The notes beneath the pieces are model-generated. The model was not told the origin of the DNA and did not search any database. It saw nothing but the letters and a program-made list of their open reading frames with translations. 64,000 nucleotides of DNA from Pseudoclavibacter terrae. GTDB lineage: Bacteria > Actinomycetota > Actinomycetes > Actinomycetales > Microbacteriaceae. The translations under genes were made by a program, and so were the position numbers. Shown here piece by piece: positions 17,270 through 26,033 of this stretch. Position 1 is the first letter of the stretch, and each line of letters opens with the position of its first letter. Where the stretch lies: NCBI RefSeq assembly GCF_008831075.1, contig NZ_WBJX01000004.1, forward strand, positions 1 through 64,000, written 5' to 3'.

Positions 17270-17275
17270 TATGCT
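17270..17275 (+). promoter_or_regulatory. -10 box of a leaderless promoter (coiled-coil/RgpF operon)
   Basis: TATGCT, 7 bases before the ATG at 17283. An in-frame ATG at 17271 lies inside the box, which argues that 17283 is the real start. Confidence 0.55.
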
Positions 17276-17282
17276 CGTGGCC

Positions 17283-17585
17283 ATGCCAAGCAGCGCACCC
17301 GATACCCGAAGCTCCGCAGAACTGGTCGTCGAGATCGAGGTACTCCGGGAGCGCCTCGACGAGCTCGCCCGCGAGCGGGCTGAGGAGAAGGCCGAGAACG
17401 CGGAGCTCAAGGCGAGGGTCCTCGCACTGCAGAACTCTCTGGACGACGCGCACTATCACCTCAACGTGCGTCCGACGACGATGCAGCGCGCCCGGAACCT
17501 CCTGCGCCGCCTCCCCTCGCTTGCGCGCAGCATCCCGAGGCGCATCCTCGCCGTGCCACGGCGCATCCTGGGTGGCATCAAGTGA
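17283..17585 (+). CDS. Small coiled-coil protein coupled to RgpF-type protein
   Basis: A 100-residue protein with no family I recognise. Residues about 12-58 form a charged heptad-like coiled coil (many Glu, Arg, Leu). The C-terminal 35 residues are strongly basic and could bind membrane lipid or another protein. Its stop overlaps the GTG start of the RgpF-type gene (GTGA, 17582-17585), so the two are translated together and a scaffold or partner role for that glycosyltransferase is likely. A coiled coil is also attached to the GT2 protein at 21786-23078. Confidence 0.7.
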   Translation: MPSSAPDTRSSAELVVEIEVLRERLDELARERAEEKAENAELKARVLALQNSLDDAHYHLNVRPTTMQRARNLLRRLPSLARSIPRRILAVPRRILGGIK

Positions 17586-19288
17586 AGCTGAGCGACCTCA
17601 GGTCGCCCAAGCGGCTCGGCATCTTCTTCTTCTTCGACGAGCAGGGCGTCGTCGACGAGTACGTCACGACACTGCTCGACGGCATGCAGCCGCACCTCGA
17701 CCACGTCATCGTCGTCGTGAACGGCGAGCTGAACGACGCAGGCCGCGAGCTGTTCACGGCACGCCCCGGCACCGACCTCATCGTGCGCCCCAACGAGGGG
17801 TTCGACTCGTGGGCGTACAAGACCGCCATCGACTCGATCGGCTGGGAGGGGCTCGCCGAGTACGACGAGTTCGTGATGTTCAACTTCACGATCGTCGGGC
17901 CGGTCGCCGACATGGGCCTCATGTTCGACACGATGGACGCGAAGGACCTCGACTTCTGGGGCATCACCGTGCACCACGCGGCCCCCTTCGACCCGTTCGG
18001 CGTGCTCGAGACGCCGACCCTGCCCGTGCACATCCAGTCGCACTTCATCGCCGTCCGCCGCTCGATGTTCCTCTCCCAGCCGTTCCAGGACTACTGGGAT
18101 GACCTCCCGCAGATCCCCGACTACTCCCACGCCGTCGCGAAGCACGAGGCGAAGTTCACCTGGTTCTTCGACCGACTCGGCTTCACGTGGGAGGCCTACG
18201 TCGACACGACCGACCTCGAGCCGTACACGCTCTACCCGCTCAACACCTACCCGGTCGAGCTCATCGAAGAGCGCAACTGCCCCGTCTTCAAGCGGAAGAC
18301 CCTCTTCGCGGGCATCCCGTCGACCATCGAGGAGATCGCCGGCTTCAACGCCACGCGACTGTACGAGTTCCTCGAGACCTCAGGGCGCTTCGACATGGTT
18401 CAGCTGCGCGCCCACATGCAGCGCAGCATGGACCAGTACGCGCAGTTCTCGACCTTGCACGACTGGGCGATGCTCGAGTCCACATCCGCGACCTCGACGG
18501 AGTTCGCCGTCCTCGTCCCCATCGGCGCAGGCTTCGAGGAGCGCCTCACGCAGGCTCGCCTGATCGAAGGCCGCGCCGCGCTGTTCGTCACCGGGACCCG
18601 CACCCGGCTGAGCGACGCGGACGCCCTCATCCGGTCCTCCGGCGCTACCGGCATCGAGGTGGCCTCGCACTGGTCGGAGGCCGCGGGCCGCATCAGCCAG
18701 GACGTCACGATCGTGCTCGGCCCCGACGCGTTCCACCAGAGTGGACGCCAGGCGGATCTCGTCGACGCGCGCGCGTTCGGCGCAGAGACCTTCGGGCTCC
18801 CCCACCCGTCGGCGGCCATCGCCGAGTTCGAGCGCGCTCGGGAGCTGGGACTGCTCGTCGCGGCCCCGCTGCTCCATGGGGAGCACTTCGGCGAGCTCGG
18901 CCGGGAGTGGGATGACACCACCCCGGCGTTCGAGGGCATCGCCGCGATGCTCGGAATCGCGGTGCCATACTCGCGCAGGACTGCGCCGCTGCAGGGGTCG
19001 GGCGGTACGGTCGTCCTCCGCACCGAGGCGATCCGCGCGTTCGGCGCCTCCGTCGCGGCAGCGCCGTACGGAAGCCTCGTGCAGCTGAGCACCCGCGACT
19101 GGCAGAAGCTCGTCGCCCTCGCCGTGCAGACCGCGGGCTTCGTCCCCAGAGTCGCGGTCACGCCGGCGCTCGCCAAGTACCTGCTGTCGATGACCTTCGA
19201 CCTGCTGCGCCGCATCAACCGCGCCGCCGGGCCGAGCGGCGGCGCGCGCGCGTCGACGCTCGTCGCTCGCGTCGAGTCCCTGCGCTGA
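17582..19288 (+). CDS. RgpF-type (rhamnan synthesis protein F family) protein 1
   Basis: A 568-residue cytoplasmic protein of the family named for streptococcal RgpF (PF05045), which acts in rhamnan assembly. The N-terminal half carries the family core: NEGFDSWAYKTAI, YDEFVMFNFT, DFWGITVHH, HIQSHFIAVRRSMF and YWDDLPQI, with HEAKFTWFF further on. The second half has lost the GRD and KLHSKK motifs that the paralogue at 23190-25040 retains, so one of two catalytic modules may be inactive. The GTG start is fixed by overlap with the coiled-coil gene. A strong terminator follows. Confidence 0.82.
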   Translation: MKLSDLRSPKRLGIFFFFDEQGVVDEYVTTLLDGMQPHLDHVIVVVNGELNDAGRELFTARPGTDLIVRPNEGFDSWAYKTAIDSIGWEGLAEYDEFVMFNFTIVGPVADMGLMFDTMDAKDLDFWGITVHHAAPFDPFGVLETPTLPVHIQSHFIAVRRSMFLSQPFQDYWDDLPQIPDYSHAVAKHEAKFTWFFDRLGFTWEAYVDTTDLEPYTLYPLNTYPVELIEERNCPVFKRKTLFAGIPSTIEEIAGFNATRLYEFLETSGRFDMVQLRAHMQRSMDQYAQFSTLHDWAMLESTSATSTEFAVLVPIGAGFEERLTQARLIEGRAALFVTGTRTRLSDADALIRSSGATGIEVASHWSEAAGRISQDVTIVLGPDAFHQSGRQADLVDARAFGAETFGLPHPSAAIAEFERARELGLLVAAPLLHGEHFGELGREWDDTTPAFEGIAAMLGIAVPYSRRTAPLQGSGGTVVLRTEAIRAFGASVAAAPYGSLVQLSTRDWQKLVALAVQTAGFVPRVAVTPALAKYLLSMTFDLLRRINRAAGPSGGARASTLVARVESLR

Positions 19289-19298
19289 GCCGCGTCGT

Positions 19299-19324
19299 CC
19301 GTGCTCCCTCCCGAGGGAGCACGG
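19299..19324. terminator. Bidirectional intrinsic terminator
   Basis: A 10-12 bp stem CCGTGCTCCC / GGGAGCACGG (19299-19324) lies between two convergent genes. Confidence 0.75.
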
Positions 19325-19331
19325 CCGAAGA

Positions 19332-20714
19332 TCACGGCCTGAGCGTGGCGCGCTCGAGCACGTCTGAGCAGGAGAGGTCGAAGTACCTGATGCCTGGCGC
19401 GCTCTCGAAGGTGTAGCTCGACTCCGGTGCGGCCTCGCAGGCGACGACCGCCGCCGCGACCTGCGCGCTCCACGGCTTCGCCATCGTCTTCGCCGAGGCC
19501 ACCTCCGGCCCCTGGATCGCGATGTAGCCCAGGACGACGGTCGAGAGGACCAGCACGACCGTGCGCGACAGGACCGGGAACCTCGGGCTGAAGCGCATCA
19601 CGAGCGAGGACGCCGCGAACGGCAGCGCGGCGAGCACGAACAGAGCCGCGGCCGCGCCGTACCTGAGGTCGATGGGCACGAGGAACCACTCGGGGCCCAC
19701 GAACCGCGCGTACTGGAACGACTCGTGCGGGTTCACGAGAAGGGACCCGCCGAAGGACGCCGCCGAGATGAAGAGCAGCCCGCAGAGCGCGAATCGCTGG
19801 TATCCCTTGTCGAAGACGAGGGCAGCCAGGGTCGCGAGCACGAACGGCAGCACGGCGAGTGCCAGGATCTTCCACCCGTACTCGGCCAGGAGGATCGAGT
19901 TCGTCTCGCGGTGCCCGTTCCAGATCGGGAGGACGGCGTTCACCAGCCAGCCGACCACGACGTCTGGGATGCCGATCTCGACGCCCTCCTTGATGGGGCG
20001 CGGCGTCGTGAGCCAGGAGAACATCTGCGTTCCCACGCCGATGAGCGTCCCGGCCGCGATCGCGAGGACGGGGATGCTGCGGTCCCAGAAGAGGCGCACG
20101 ACCACGAGCGGCACGACGAGCAGCGCCTGCACCTCGGTGAGACAGGCGATGAGCGCGACGACTCCCCAGAGGACGCCCTCGATCTTGCTCGCGGGCTTCG
20201 AGAGCGCGACCCACGCCGCGAGCCAAAGGCAGTACGTGTGGAGATCGGCGAAGTTGCCGATGATCTCGAGGCTCAGCAGCGGCACTGCCACGGGGACGAG
20301 CGACATGAGCACACGGCCCGGGATCCAGCGGATGATGCCCCGAGTGAGCCGGTAGGTCGCGGCGGCCGTGAGCCCGGCGAAGACGACGCAGACCGTGAAG
20401 ACGGCGCGGTTGTAGGACTCGAGGGGGACCCACTCGACGACAGCTGCGCTGAAGACCCTCGGCAGGAAGTGCTGGTAGCCGGCGTACGGATGCAGGAGCG
20501 TCGCAAGCGTTCCCCGCTCGATCTGCTCCTTGAGGAAGATGACCCCGTCCTCAGCCCAGACCACGTCGTGATCCGGCAGCGGGATCCGGAACCACGTCCA
20601 GACCGTGACCACGAGGAAGACCACCACGACCCAGACCCAGTCCCGCCTGGTCCAGTCCGGGAGCCTGGATGCACCAGGAGCAGGCCTGACCACGCTGGCT
20701 GTCGTCCTCGTCAT
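19332..20714 (-). CDS. Polytopic membrane protein, putative GT-C type glycosyltransferase (paralogue 2)
   Basis: A 460-residue relative of the protein at 15835-17202: about 10 helices, the same acidic loop VVWAEDGVIFLKEQIERG followed by LATLLHPYAGYQHFLPRVF, the same ADLHTYCLWL and CLTEVQA segments, and a small C-terminal extracytoplasmic domain with cysteines. The conserved Glu-Asp after the first helix fits a GT-C lipid-sugar transferase, but this is inference. The ATG at 20714 is chosen for its GAGGAG Shine-Dalgarno; the upstream in-frame ATG at 20771 adds only a basic stretch. Confidence 0.65.
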   Translation of the reverse strand: MTRTTASVVRPAPGASRLPDWTRRDWVWVVVVFLVVTVWTWFRIPLPDHDVVWAEDGVIFLKEQIERGTLATLLHPYAGYQHFLPRVFSAAVVEWVPLESYNRAVFTVCVVFAGLTAAATYRLTRGIIRWIPGRVLMSLVPVAVPLLSLEIIGNFADLHTYCLWLAAWVALSKPASKIEGVLWGVVALIACLTEVQALLVVPLVVVRLFWDRSIPVLAIAAGTLIGVGTQMFSWLTTPRPIKEGVEIGIPDVVVGWLVNAVLPIWNGHRETNSILLAEYGWKILALAVLPFVLATLAALVFDKGYQRFALCGLLFISAASFGGSLLVNPHESFQYARFVGPEWFLVPIDLRYGAAAALFVLAALPFAASSLVMRFSPRFPVLSRTVVLVLSTVVLGYIAIQGPEVASAKTMAKPWSAQVAAAVVACEAAPESSYTFESAPGIRYFDLSCSDVLERATLRP

Positions 20715-20833
20715 GCGTCTCCTCTTTTGCAAGCGGCCGCGCGTCCTGCGCCGCCTCGTCCACCGCAGCAAACATCATGGCACGGAACGTGTGCCGCCCT
20801 TGCTGGCCTCGGATGCCGATCTTCGTGCTCCGT

Positions 20834-20839
20834 TAGAGT
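20834..20839 (+). promoter_or_regulatory. -10 box upstream of epimerase gene
   Basis: TAGAGT followed by a short leader of about 20 bases and a Shine-Dalgarno AAAGGA before the ATG at 20864. Confidence 0.5.
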
Positions 20840-20863
20840 GAGGGCCTTGTCGAAAGGAACGTC

Positions 20864-21721
20864 ATGACAGAACGCCAACGGGTGCTGGTGACCGGCGCTG
20901 GGGGGTACATCGGGCGCCACGTCGTGAACGCGCTGCTCGCCGAGGACGCAGACGTCGTCGCCGTCGTCCGGCCCGGTGGCGCCGCCAAGGTCAACCCCGA
21001 TGCGACGGTCGTCGAGCTCGACCTCCTGAGCAGCGACGCCGACTACTCGAGCGTCCTCCAGCCCGCGCCGACCGCGGTCATCCACCTTGCCTGGGAGGCG
21101 GGCTTCGCCCACAACTCCCCCGTGCACATGCTCAAGCTGTCCGATCACTTCAGGTTCCTGAACTCGGCGGTCGAAGCGGGCGTCCAGCGCCTCGCCGTGC
21201 TCGGCACCATGCACGAGGTCGGCAGGCACGAGGGTGCGATCACCGCCGAGACGCCGACCAACCCGCTGTCGCTCTACGGCATCGCCAAAGACGCGCTGCG
21301 GAAGTCGACGTTCCTCGCGTTCGACGAGAAGGTCACGCTGCAGTGGCTGCGCGCGTACTACATCTACGGAGACGACCGGAACAACCAGTCCATCTTCACG
21401 AAGCTCCTCGAGGCTGCGGACGCTGGCAAGACCGAGTTCCCGTTCACCTCCGGCACGGCGAAGTTCGACTTCATCCACGTCGAGGAGCTCGGCAGGCAGA
21501 TCGCGGCCGTCGCCCTCCAGGATGAGCTGCGCGGCGTCGTCAACGTGGGCTCCGGCGTCCCTGTCTCGCTCGGCGAGCACGTCGAGCGGTTCATCACGGA
21601 GAACGGCCTCGACATCTCCCTGAAGTACGGCGCGTTCCCAGACCGTCCGTATGACTCGAAAGAGGTCTACGGCGACGCGAGCGCCGTCCAGTCGTTCATG
21701 GCGGCCCGCGCCGGCGCCTGA
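20864..21721 (+). CDS. NAD-dependent epimerase/dehydratase (extended SDR)
   Basis: A 285-residue nucleotide-sugar-type extended SDR. The cofactor loop is TGAGGYIG near residue 10 and the catalytic Tyr-x3-Lys is in LYGIAKDALRK. The expected Ser/Thr catalytic region is GTMHEVG. Length is slightly below the 310-340 typical for UDP- or dTDP-sugar 4-epimerases, so reductase or dehydratase chemistry is also possible. The substrate is probably an NDP-sugar destined for the polysaccharide. It has its own promoter and a strong terminator. Confidence 0.82.
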   Translation: MTERQRVLVTGAGGYIGRHVVNALLAEDADVVAVVRPGGAAKVNPDATVVELDLLSSDADYSSVLQPAPTAVIHLAWEAGFAHNSPVHMLKLSDHFRFLNSAVEAGVQRLAVLGTMHEVGRHEGAITAETPTNPLSLYGIAKDALRKSTFLAFDEKVTLQWLRAYYIYGDDRNNQSIFTKLLEAADAGKTEFPFTSGTAKFDFIHVEELGRQIAAVALQDELRGVVNVGSGVPVSLGEHVERFITENGLDISLKYGAFPDRPYDSKEVYGDASAVQSFMAARAGA

Positions 21722-21733
21722 CCCACGACGCCG

Positions 21734-21771
21734 AAGGGGCGCGCCGTCGATCACTCGACGGCGCGCCCCTT
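21734..21771. terminator. Bidirectional intrinsic terminator
   Basis: A perfect 17-bp stem (21734-21750 with 21755-21771) and a TCAC loop lie between the convergent epimerase and GT2 genes. Confidence 0.85.
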
Positions 21772-21785
21772 CTCAGTCCTGACGG

Positions 21786-23078
21786 TCAGCGCCGGAGCAC
21801 CGACTTCGCCGCGCGGCGCGCCTTCCGCTCGAGCTTGACCGCCGGCATCTGCTCGAACGCCTGCAGCTGCTGGCGGACTCCGAGCAGCTCGGCGCCGAGC
21901 CGCGCCGCCTGTGCACGAGCATCCGCCGCACTGTGCTCGGCGGCCGCCGTGCGGTCCTCACGCAGCTGCAGCTCGTACAGCTTCGTCTGCGCCTCGGCCT
22001 CGCGCTGCCCCAGCTCGTTGTACGCCGTCCGCAGGCTCACGAGGTCCAGCTCGCGCTGGTACAGCGTCGAGTTGCGCTCGTCGACCTCCTCGCGAAGCAG
22101 ACGCACCTCCTCGTGAGCGACGTCGTCGTACTTCTGAAACAGCGCGGCCCGCTCGCGGAGGCGGAGCAGCTGCTCGTCCGAGTAGACCTCGTCGTGGCCG
22201 TCATCCAGCACCGCCGAGAGCTGCGCGGGGACCACGGCCGCGTCGCCGATGGCGCGCAGGGCGTCGATGATGGACGTGTCCTCGACGTAGCCGCCGTCGG
22301 CGAGCTCGGACGTCGTCGGCATGCGCAGCGCGAAGAAGTCCTCGAGCACGCCCGCCTTGTAGCGGCGCCAGTCGCGCATGCCATGGTGGTTCGCGCTCGG
22401 GCGGAGCCCCGGGTTCGCCTCGAAGCCGAGGGCCATCGCGACCGTCTTGCGCTCGAACTGCGACCAGGAACGCCACGGCACGTGCAGCACCTCGAGCTCG
22501 AAGCCCTCCGGCACGTCCCCGTGCTGCTCGAGGGAGACGAAGTGGTTGCCGTGCGCGACCTCGACCTCGTCCGAACCCACGTGGATGGCGTTTGGCGTCG
22601 GATGCGCGAATACCCCGGCGCGGTTCAGCTCCTCAATGGAGCGCTCGTCCCGGAAGCGGAGGCGGGCGAGCCCGCTGCCTTCGCGCCCGAACGAGCCGAC
22701 CATGTTCACGACGGGAACCCGGAACGTGGTGAGGTCGTGGCTGTAGTGCTCGAGCGCCTGCCGCACCGTCAGCGAACGGTCGCGCGCGAAGACGAACTCG
22801 TCGGCATCGCCGTTGATGACCCAGTCGGCACCGTGCTCGGAGTGCGCCGAGCGAGCCATGCGCGTCACGACCTGTGCCTGCTGCTTCCTGTGCTCGGGAT
22901 CGTGCAGGAGCGTCATGACCCCCTTCGCCTCGTACTGCTCGAGGATCTCGCGGGTTCCATCGACCGACGCGTTGTCGGTGACGATGAGGTGGTCGATGCC
23001 CTGAGCGAGCGAATGCTCCACGACGGCCGCGATGATGTCGGCCTCGTCGCGAACCATCATGGTCATGACGATTTTCAT
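21786..23078 (-). CDS. GT2-type glycosyltransferase with C-terminal coiled coil
   Basis: A 430-residue protein. Residues about 1-270 form a GT2-like domain (Glyco_tranf_2_4 type): MKIVMTMMVRDEADII, DNASVDGTREIL, and INGDADEFVF as the DxD-equivalent metal site, then a HGNHFVSL motif. Residues about 300-415 are a long Glu/Arg/Leu/Ala-rich coiled coil ending in a basic tail, an unusual extension that may dock it to membrane or partner proteins. The ATG at 23078 has TAGCCT ending 6 bases upstream, predicting a leaderless mRNA. It is divergent from an RgpF-type gene. Confidence 0.8.
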   Translation of the reverse strand: MKIVMTMMVRDEADIIAAVVEHSLAQGIDHLIVTDNASVDGTREILEQYEAKGVMTLLHDPEHRKQQAQVVTRMARSAHSEHGADWVINGDADEFVFARDRSLTVRQALEHYSHDLTTFRVPVVNMVGSFGREGSGLARLRFRDERSIEELNRAGVFAHPTPNAIHVGSDEVEVAHGNHFVSLEQHGDVPEGFELEVLHVPWRSWSQFERKTVAMALGFEANPGLRPSANHHGMRDWRRYKAGVLEDFFALRMPTTSELADGGYVEDTSIIDALRAIGDAAVVPAQLSAVLDDGHDEVYSDEQLLRLRERAALFQKYDDVAHEEVRLLREEVDERNSTLYQRELDLVSLRTAYNELGQREAEAQTKLYELQLREDRTAAAEHSAADARAQAARLGAELLGVRQQLQAFEQMPAVKLERKARRAAKSVLRR

Positions 23079-23084
23079 GGGCCA

Positions 23085-23103
23085 AGGCTACCCCGCTGTA
23101 GCA
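23085..23103. promoter_or_regulatory. Divergent -10 boxes for the GT2-coiled-coil and RgpF genes
   Basis: Minus-strand TAGCCT (23085-23090) lies 6 bases before the ATG at 23078. Plus-strand TAGCAT (about 23098-23103) points at the RgpF-type gene, giving it a leader of roughly 50-80 bases. Confidence 0.45.
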
Positions 23104-23189
23104 TGGGGGATCGGCTGGCGCCCACCGGCGCCCGGCCCCGACAGACTCCAGCCGGGGTCGCCGTGAGCAGAGCAAAGGACGCCAACCTC

Positions 23190-25040
23190 ATGCGTCGAGT
23201 GGTATTTTTCCTCGTCTACGACAAGCAGGGTCACGTCGGCGGCTACGTCGAGCACTGCCTGCGCGAGCTGCGCGCCCACGCCGAGCACATCTTCGTGGTG
23301 TCCAACTCTCCCCTCACCACCGACTCGCGTCGACGCCTCGAAGCCGTCGCCGACACGGTGTGGGAGCGCGAGAACGTCGGCTACGACGTCTGGGCGTACC
23401 GCGACGCGCTCCGCGAGTTCGGGTCGGACCGGCTCCGCGACTACGACGAGCTCATCCTCGCCAACTACACCTTCTACGGGCCCATCGGCTCGTTCGCACC
23501 GCTCCTCGAAGAGGCCGACGCGAAGACCGTCGACTTCTGGGGCATCACCGACCACGCCGCCGTGGTGCCGAACCCCATCACGATGACCGGCGTCATGCAC
23601 CGCCACATCCAGTCGCACTGGATCGGCGTGCGCCGCAGCATGTTCACCTCGGACGCCTGGCGCTCCTACTGGGACGACATGCCCCGCATCGACTCCTACG
23701 ACGACTCCGTCATGCTCCACGAGGCGCGCTTCACGCACTACTTCGAGTCGGCCGGCTTCTCCTCGTGGGTCGCGTACGCGTCGGCCCACTACGGCGACCA
23801 GCACCCGATCTTCAACCTCGCCGACGTGCTCATCGCCGACGGGTGCCCCATCGTCAAGCGGCGCTTCTTCTTCCACGACCCCATCTACCTGGATGAGCTC
23901 GCCATCATCGGCAAGCGCGTGCTCGAGCAGCTCGAAGAGAAGCACTACCCGCTGGACCTGCTCTGGCAGGACATCGGCACGACGGCCAAGCCGCGCATCC
24001 TGAACACGAACGCGGCCCTCCTCGAGATCATGCCGGACGTCGACCTGGGCGGCGCCGACCCGAGCGACCTCCGCGTGGTCGTCATCGCGCACGTCTTCTA
24101 CGAGGAGATGATCGACGAGATCGTCGACCTCGCGAACACGATCCCCGGCGGCTACGACCTCGTCGTGACGACCGCGAACGCCGACAAGCAGACCGCGATC
24201 CAGGAGCGGCTCGTGGAGCTCGGCCGCCCGGACGACGACGTGCGCATCGTCGGCTCCAACCGCGGCCGCGACATCTCGGCGTTCCTCCTCACGTGCAAGG
24301 ACGTGCTCGAGTCGGGACGCTACGACATCGTCGTGAAGCTGCACTCGAAGAAGAGCCCCCAGAACGGCTTCAACTCCGGGCGGCACTTCAAGGAGCACCT
24401 GTTCCAGAACCTGCTCAACTCGCCCGGGTACACGACGAACCTGCTCCGTCTCTTCGTCGACCACCCCACGCTCGGCATGGTCTTCCCGCCCATGATCCAC
24501 ATGGGCTTCCCGACGCTCGGCCGCGCCTGGTTCGCGAACCTCGAGCCGGCCAAGGAGCTCGCCGCGAGGCTCGGGATGCGCGTCGAGTTCGACGAGACGA
24601 GCCCGCTGGCGCCGCTCGGCTCGATGTTCATCGCCCGCCCCGAGTCGCTGCGCCCGCTCGTGCAGGCCGGATTCACGTGGGACGACTTCCCGGATGAGGG
24701 GCAGTACGCGGATGGCGGGCTCCCGCACGTGCTCGAGCGGCTCCTCGGCTACTCGGCGATCAGCGAGGGCTTCCACGTCCGCACGGTGCTGACGACGCAC
24801 AACGCCGCGATCTCGCACACGCTCCTCGAATACAAGGTGCAGGAGATCACCGCCGGCCTGCCCGGCCTGTTCCGCGAGCAGGTCGAGCTGGTCCGCCGCT
24901 ACATCGCCTCGCAGGCCGAGTCTCCACTCGGTCGCGCGAAGGGCCTCGTGCTGAGCCGGACGCCCGGACTCGCCAACGCGCTTCGCCCGGTCTACAGCCG
25001 CTCGCGAGCCGCGTACCGCAACTTCCGGGCCGGTCGCTGA
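23190..25040 (+). CDS. RgpF-type (rhamnan synthesis protein F family) protein 2, full-length
   Basis: A 616-residue protein with both halves of the family. The N-terminal half contains NVGYDVWAYRDAL, YDELILANYTF, DFWGITDHAA, HIQSHWIGVRRSMF and YWDDMPRI. The second half contains GSNRGRDISAFL, the basic motif VVKLHSKKS and a His-rich HFKEHL segment, typical of a second glycosyltransferase-like module. It is the best preserved of the three paralogues, so I take it as the active rhamnan-assembly enzyme. The ATG at 23190 has AAAGGA 10 bases upstream; GTG 23163 in frame is an alternative. The ABC exporter genes follow. Confidence 0.88.
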   Translation: MRRVVFFLVYDKQGHVGGYVEHCLRELRAHAEHIFVVSNSPLTTDSRRRLEAVADTVWERENVGYDVWAYRDALREFGSDRLRDYDELILANYTFYGPIGSFAPLLEEADAKTVDFWGITDHAAVVPNPITMTGVMHRHIQSHWIGVRRSMFTSDAWRSYWDDMPRIDSYDDSVMLHEARFTHYFESAGFSSWVAYASAHYGDQHPIFNLADVLIADGCPIVKRRFFFHDPIYLDELAIIGKRVLEQLEEKHYPLDLLWQDIGTTAKPRILNTNAALLEIMPDVDLGGADPSDLRVVVIAHVFYEEMIDEIVDLANTIPGGYDLVVTTANADKQTAIQERLVELGRPDDDVRIVGSNRGRDISAFLLTCKDVLESGRYDIVVKLHSKKSPQNGFNSGRHFKEHLFQNLLNSPGYTTNLLRLFVDHPTLGMVFPPMIHMGFPTLGRAWFANLEPAKELAARLGMRVEFDETSPLAPLGSMFIARPESLRPLVQAGFTWDDFPDEGQYADGGLPHVLERLLGYSAISEGFHVRTVLTTHNAAISHTLLEYKVQEITAGLPGLFREQVELVRRYIASQAESPLGRAKGLVLSRTPGLANALRPVYSRSRAAYRNFRAGR

Positions 25041-25113
25041 CCCGCCCCACCTCGCGCGAGCGGCCCTCCGCAGCCGCGCCGCGAGGCTCCGAATCGGCTC
25101 CGAAGCCTGGTGT

Positions 25114-25119
25114 TAGTCT
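25114..25119 (+). promoter_or_regulatory. -10 box for the ABC exporter operon
   Basis: TAGTCT about 48 bases before the permease ATG, leaving a short leader with the Shine-Dalgarno GGAGGA. Confidence 0.45.
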
Positions 25120-25166
25120 TGGGCGGCCCCTCCGTGGGGCCAGCGTCACAAGGTGTGCGGAGGACA

Positions 25167-26033
25167 ATGTCTAAGCCTGTCTCTGTGAGGTCCCAGTCCC
25201 GGGGTCTCACGTTCAATCTCCTGGTCAATCTCACGCTCCGTGAGATCCGGTCGGAGTACAAGCGCACTGCGCTCGGGCGAATCTGGTCGCTCATCAACCC
25301 GCTCGCGCAGATCGCGACGTTCTCGCTCGTCTTCGGGCTGCTGTTCGAGATCTCGGCCCCTCCCGGTACGAACTCGGGCGTGCACTTCTTCCCGCTGTGG
25401 ATCGGCATCGGCGTCGTGAGCTGGGGGTTCATCTCCAACTCCGTCAACGGCGGCATGGGGTCCCTCGTCTCGAGCGCCGACCTGCTGCGCAAGGTCTACT
25501 TCCCGCGCTGGGTGCTGCCGCTCTCGCGCATCCTCGCGAACGCGTGGACCTACATCATCGAGATCGCGGTCATCACACTCATCATGTGCTTCATCGGCGG
25601 CCCCATGGTGCTGGCCTACCTGCCGCTCATGATCCCGCTGCTGGCCCTCATCATCATGTTCGTGCTCGGACTCGCCCTCATCCTCTCGGTCGTCGTCGTC
25701 TACTTCCGCGACATCGAGCACCTCTGGGGCATCCTCACGCAGCTGTGGCTCTACGCCTCCGGCGTCATGTTCCCCCTCCAGATGGTGCAGAACGCGCAGG
25801 ACAACCTGACCGAGGAGGGCAGCCTGCTCTTCGGCGAGCCGTGGCCGCTCGTCTTCCTCTTCCAGCTCAACCCGACGCAGCGCATGCTCGAGTCGATCAG
25901 GAACATCGTCTACGACTACCAGGTGCCGCCACTCGAGAACTGGCTCTACATCGGGGTCTGGGCAGTCGTGATGCTGGGCATCGGCATCCTCGTGTTCACC
26001 AGGTTCTCGAAGAACATCGTGGAGGAGCTCTAA
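25167..26033 (+). CDS. Polysaccharide ABC exporter, permease subunit (Wzm/RgpC/TagG family)
   Basis: A 288-residue ABC-2 type permease with an N-terminal amphipathic segment (LTLREIRSEYKRTALGRIWSL), six transmembrane helices and the conserved cytoplasmic loop LLRKVYFPRWVLPLSRI typical of teichoic-acid and O-polysaccharide exporters. It pairs with the adjacent ATPase to move undecaprenyl-linked glycan across the membrane. The start is set by GGAGGACA just before ATG 25167. The stop codon is immediately followed by the ATPase start. Confidence 0.93.
   Translation: MSKPVSVRSQSRGLTFNLLVNLTLREIRSEYKRTALGRIWSLINPLAQIATFSLVFGLLFEISAPPGTNSGVHFFPLWIGIGVVSWGFISNSVNGGMGSLVSSADLLRKVYFPRWVLPLSRILANAWTYIIEIAVITLIMCFIGGPMVLAYLPLMIPLLALIIMFVLGLALILSVVVVYFRDIEHLWGILTQLWLYASGVMFPLQMVQNAQDNLTEEGSLLFGEPWPLVFLFQLNPTQRMLESIRNIVYDYQVPPLENWLYIGVWAVVMLGIGILVFTRFSKNIVEEL

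Noticed and set aside
23088-24818. 576-codon minus-strand frame over RgpF-type protein 2
   Set aside because: The sense strand has well conserved RgpF motifs; the antisense product is Val/Glu/Asp/Arg-rich with no family features.
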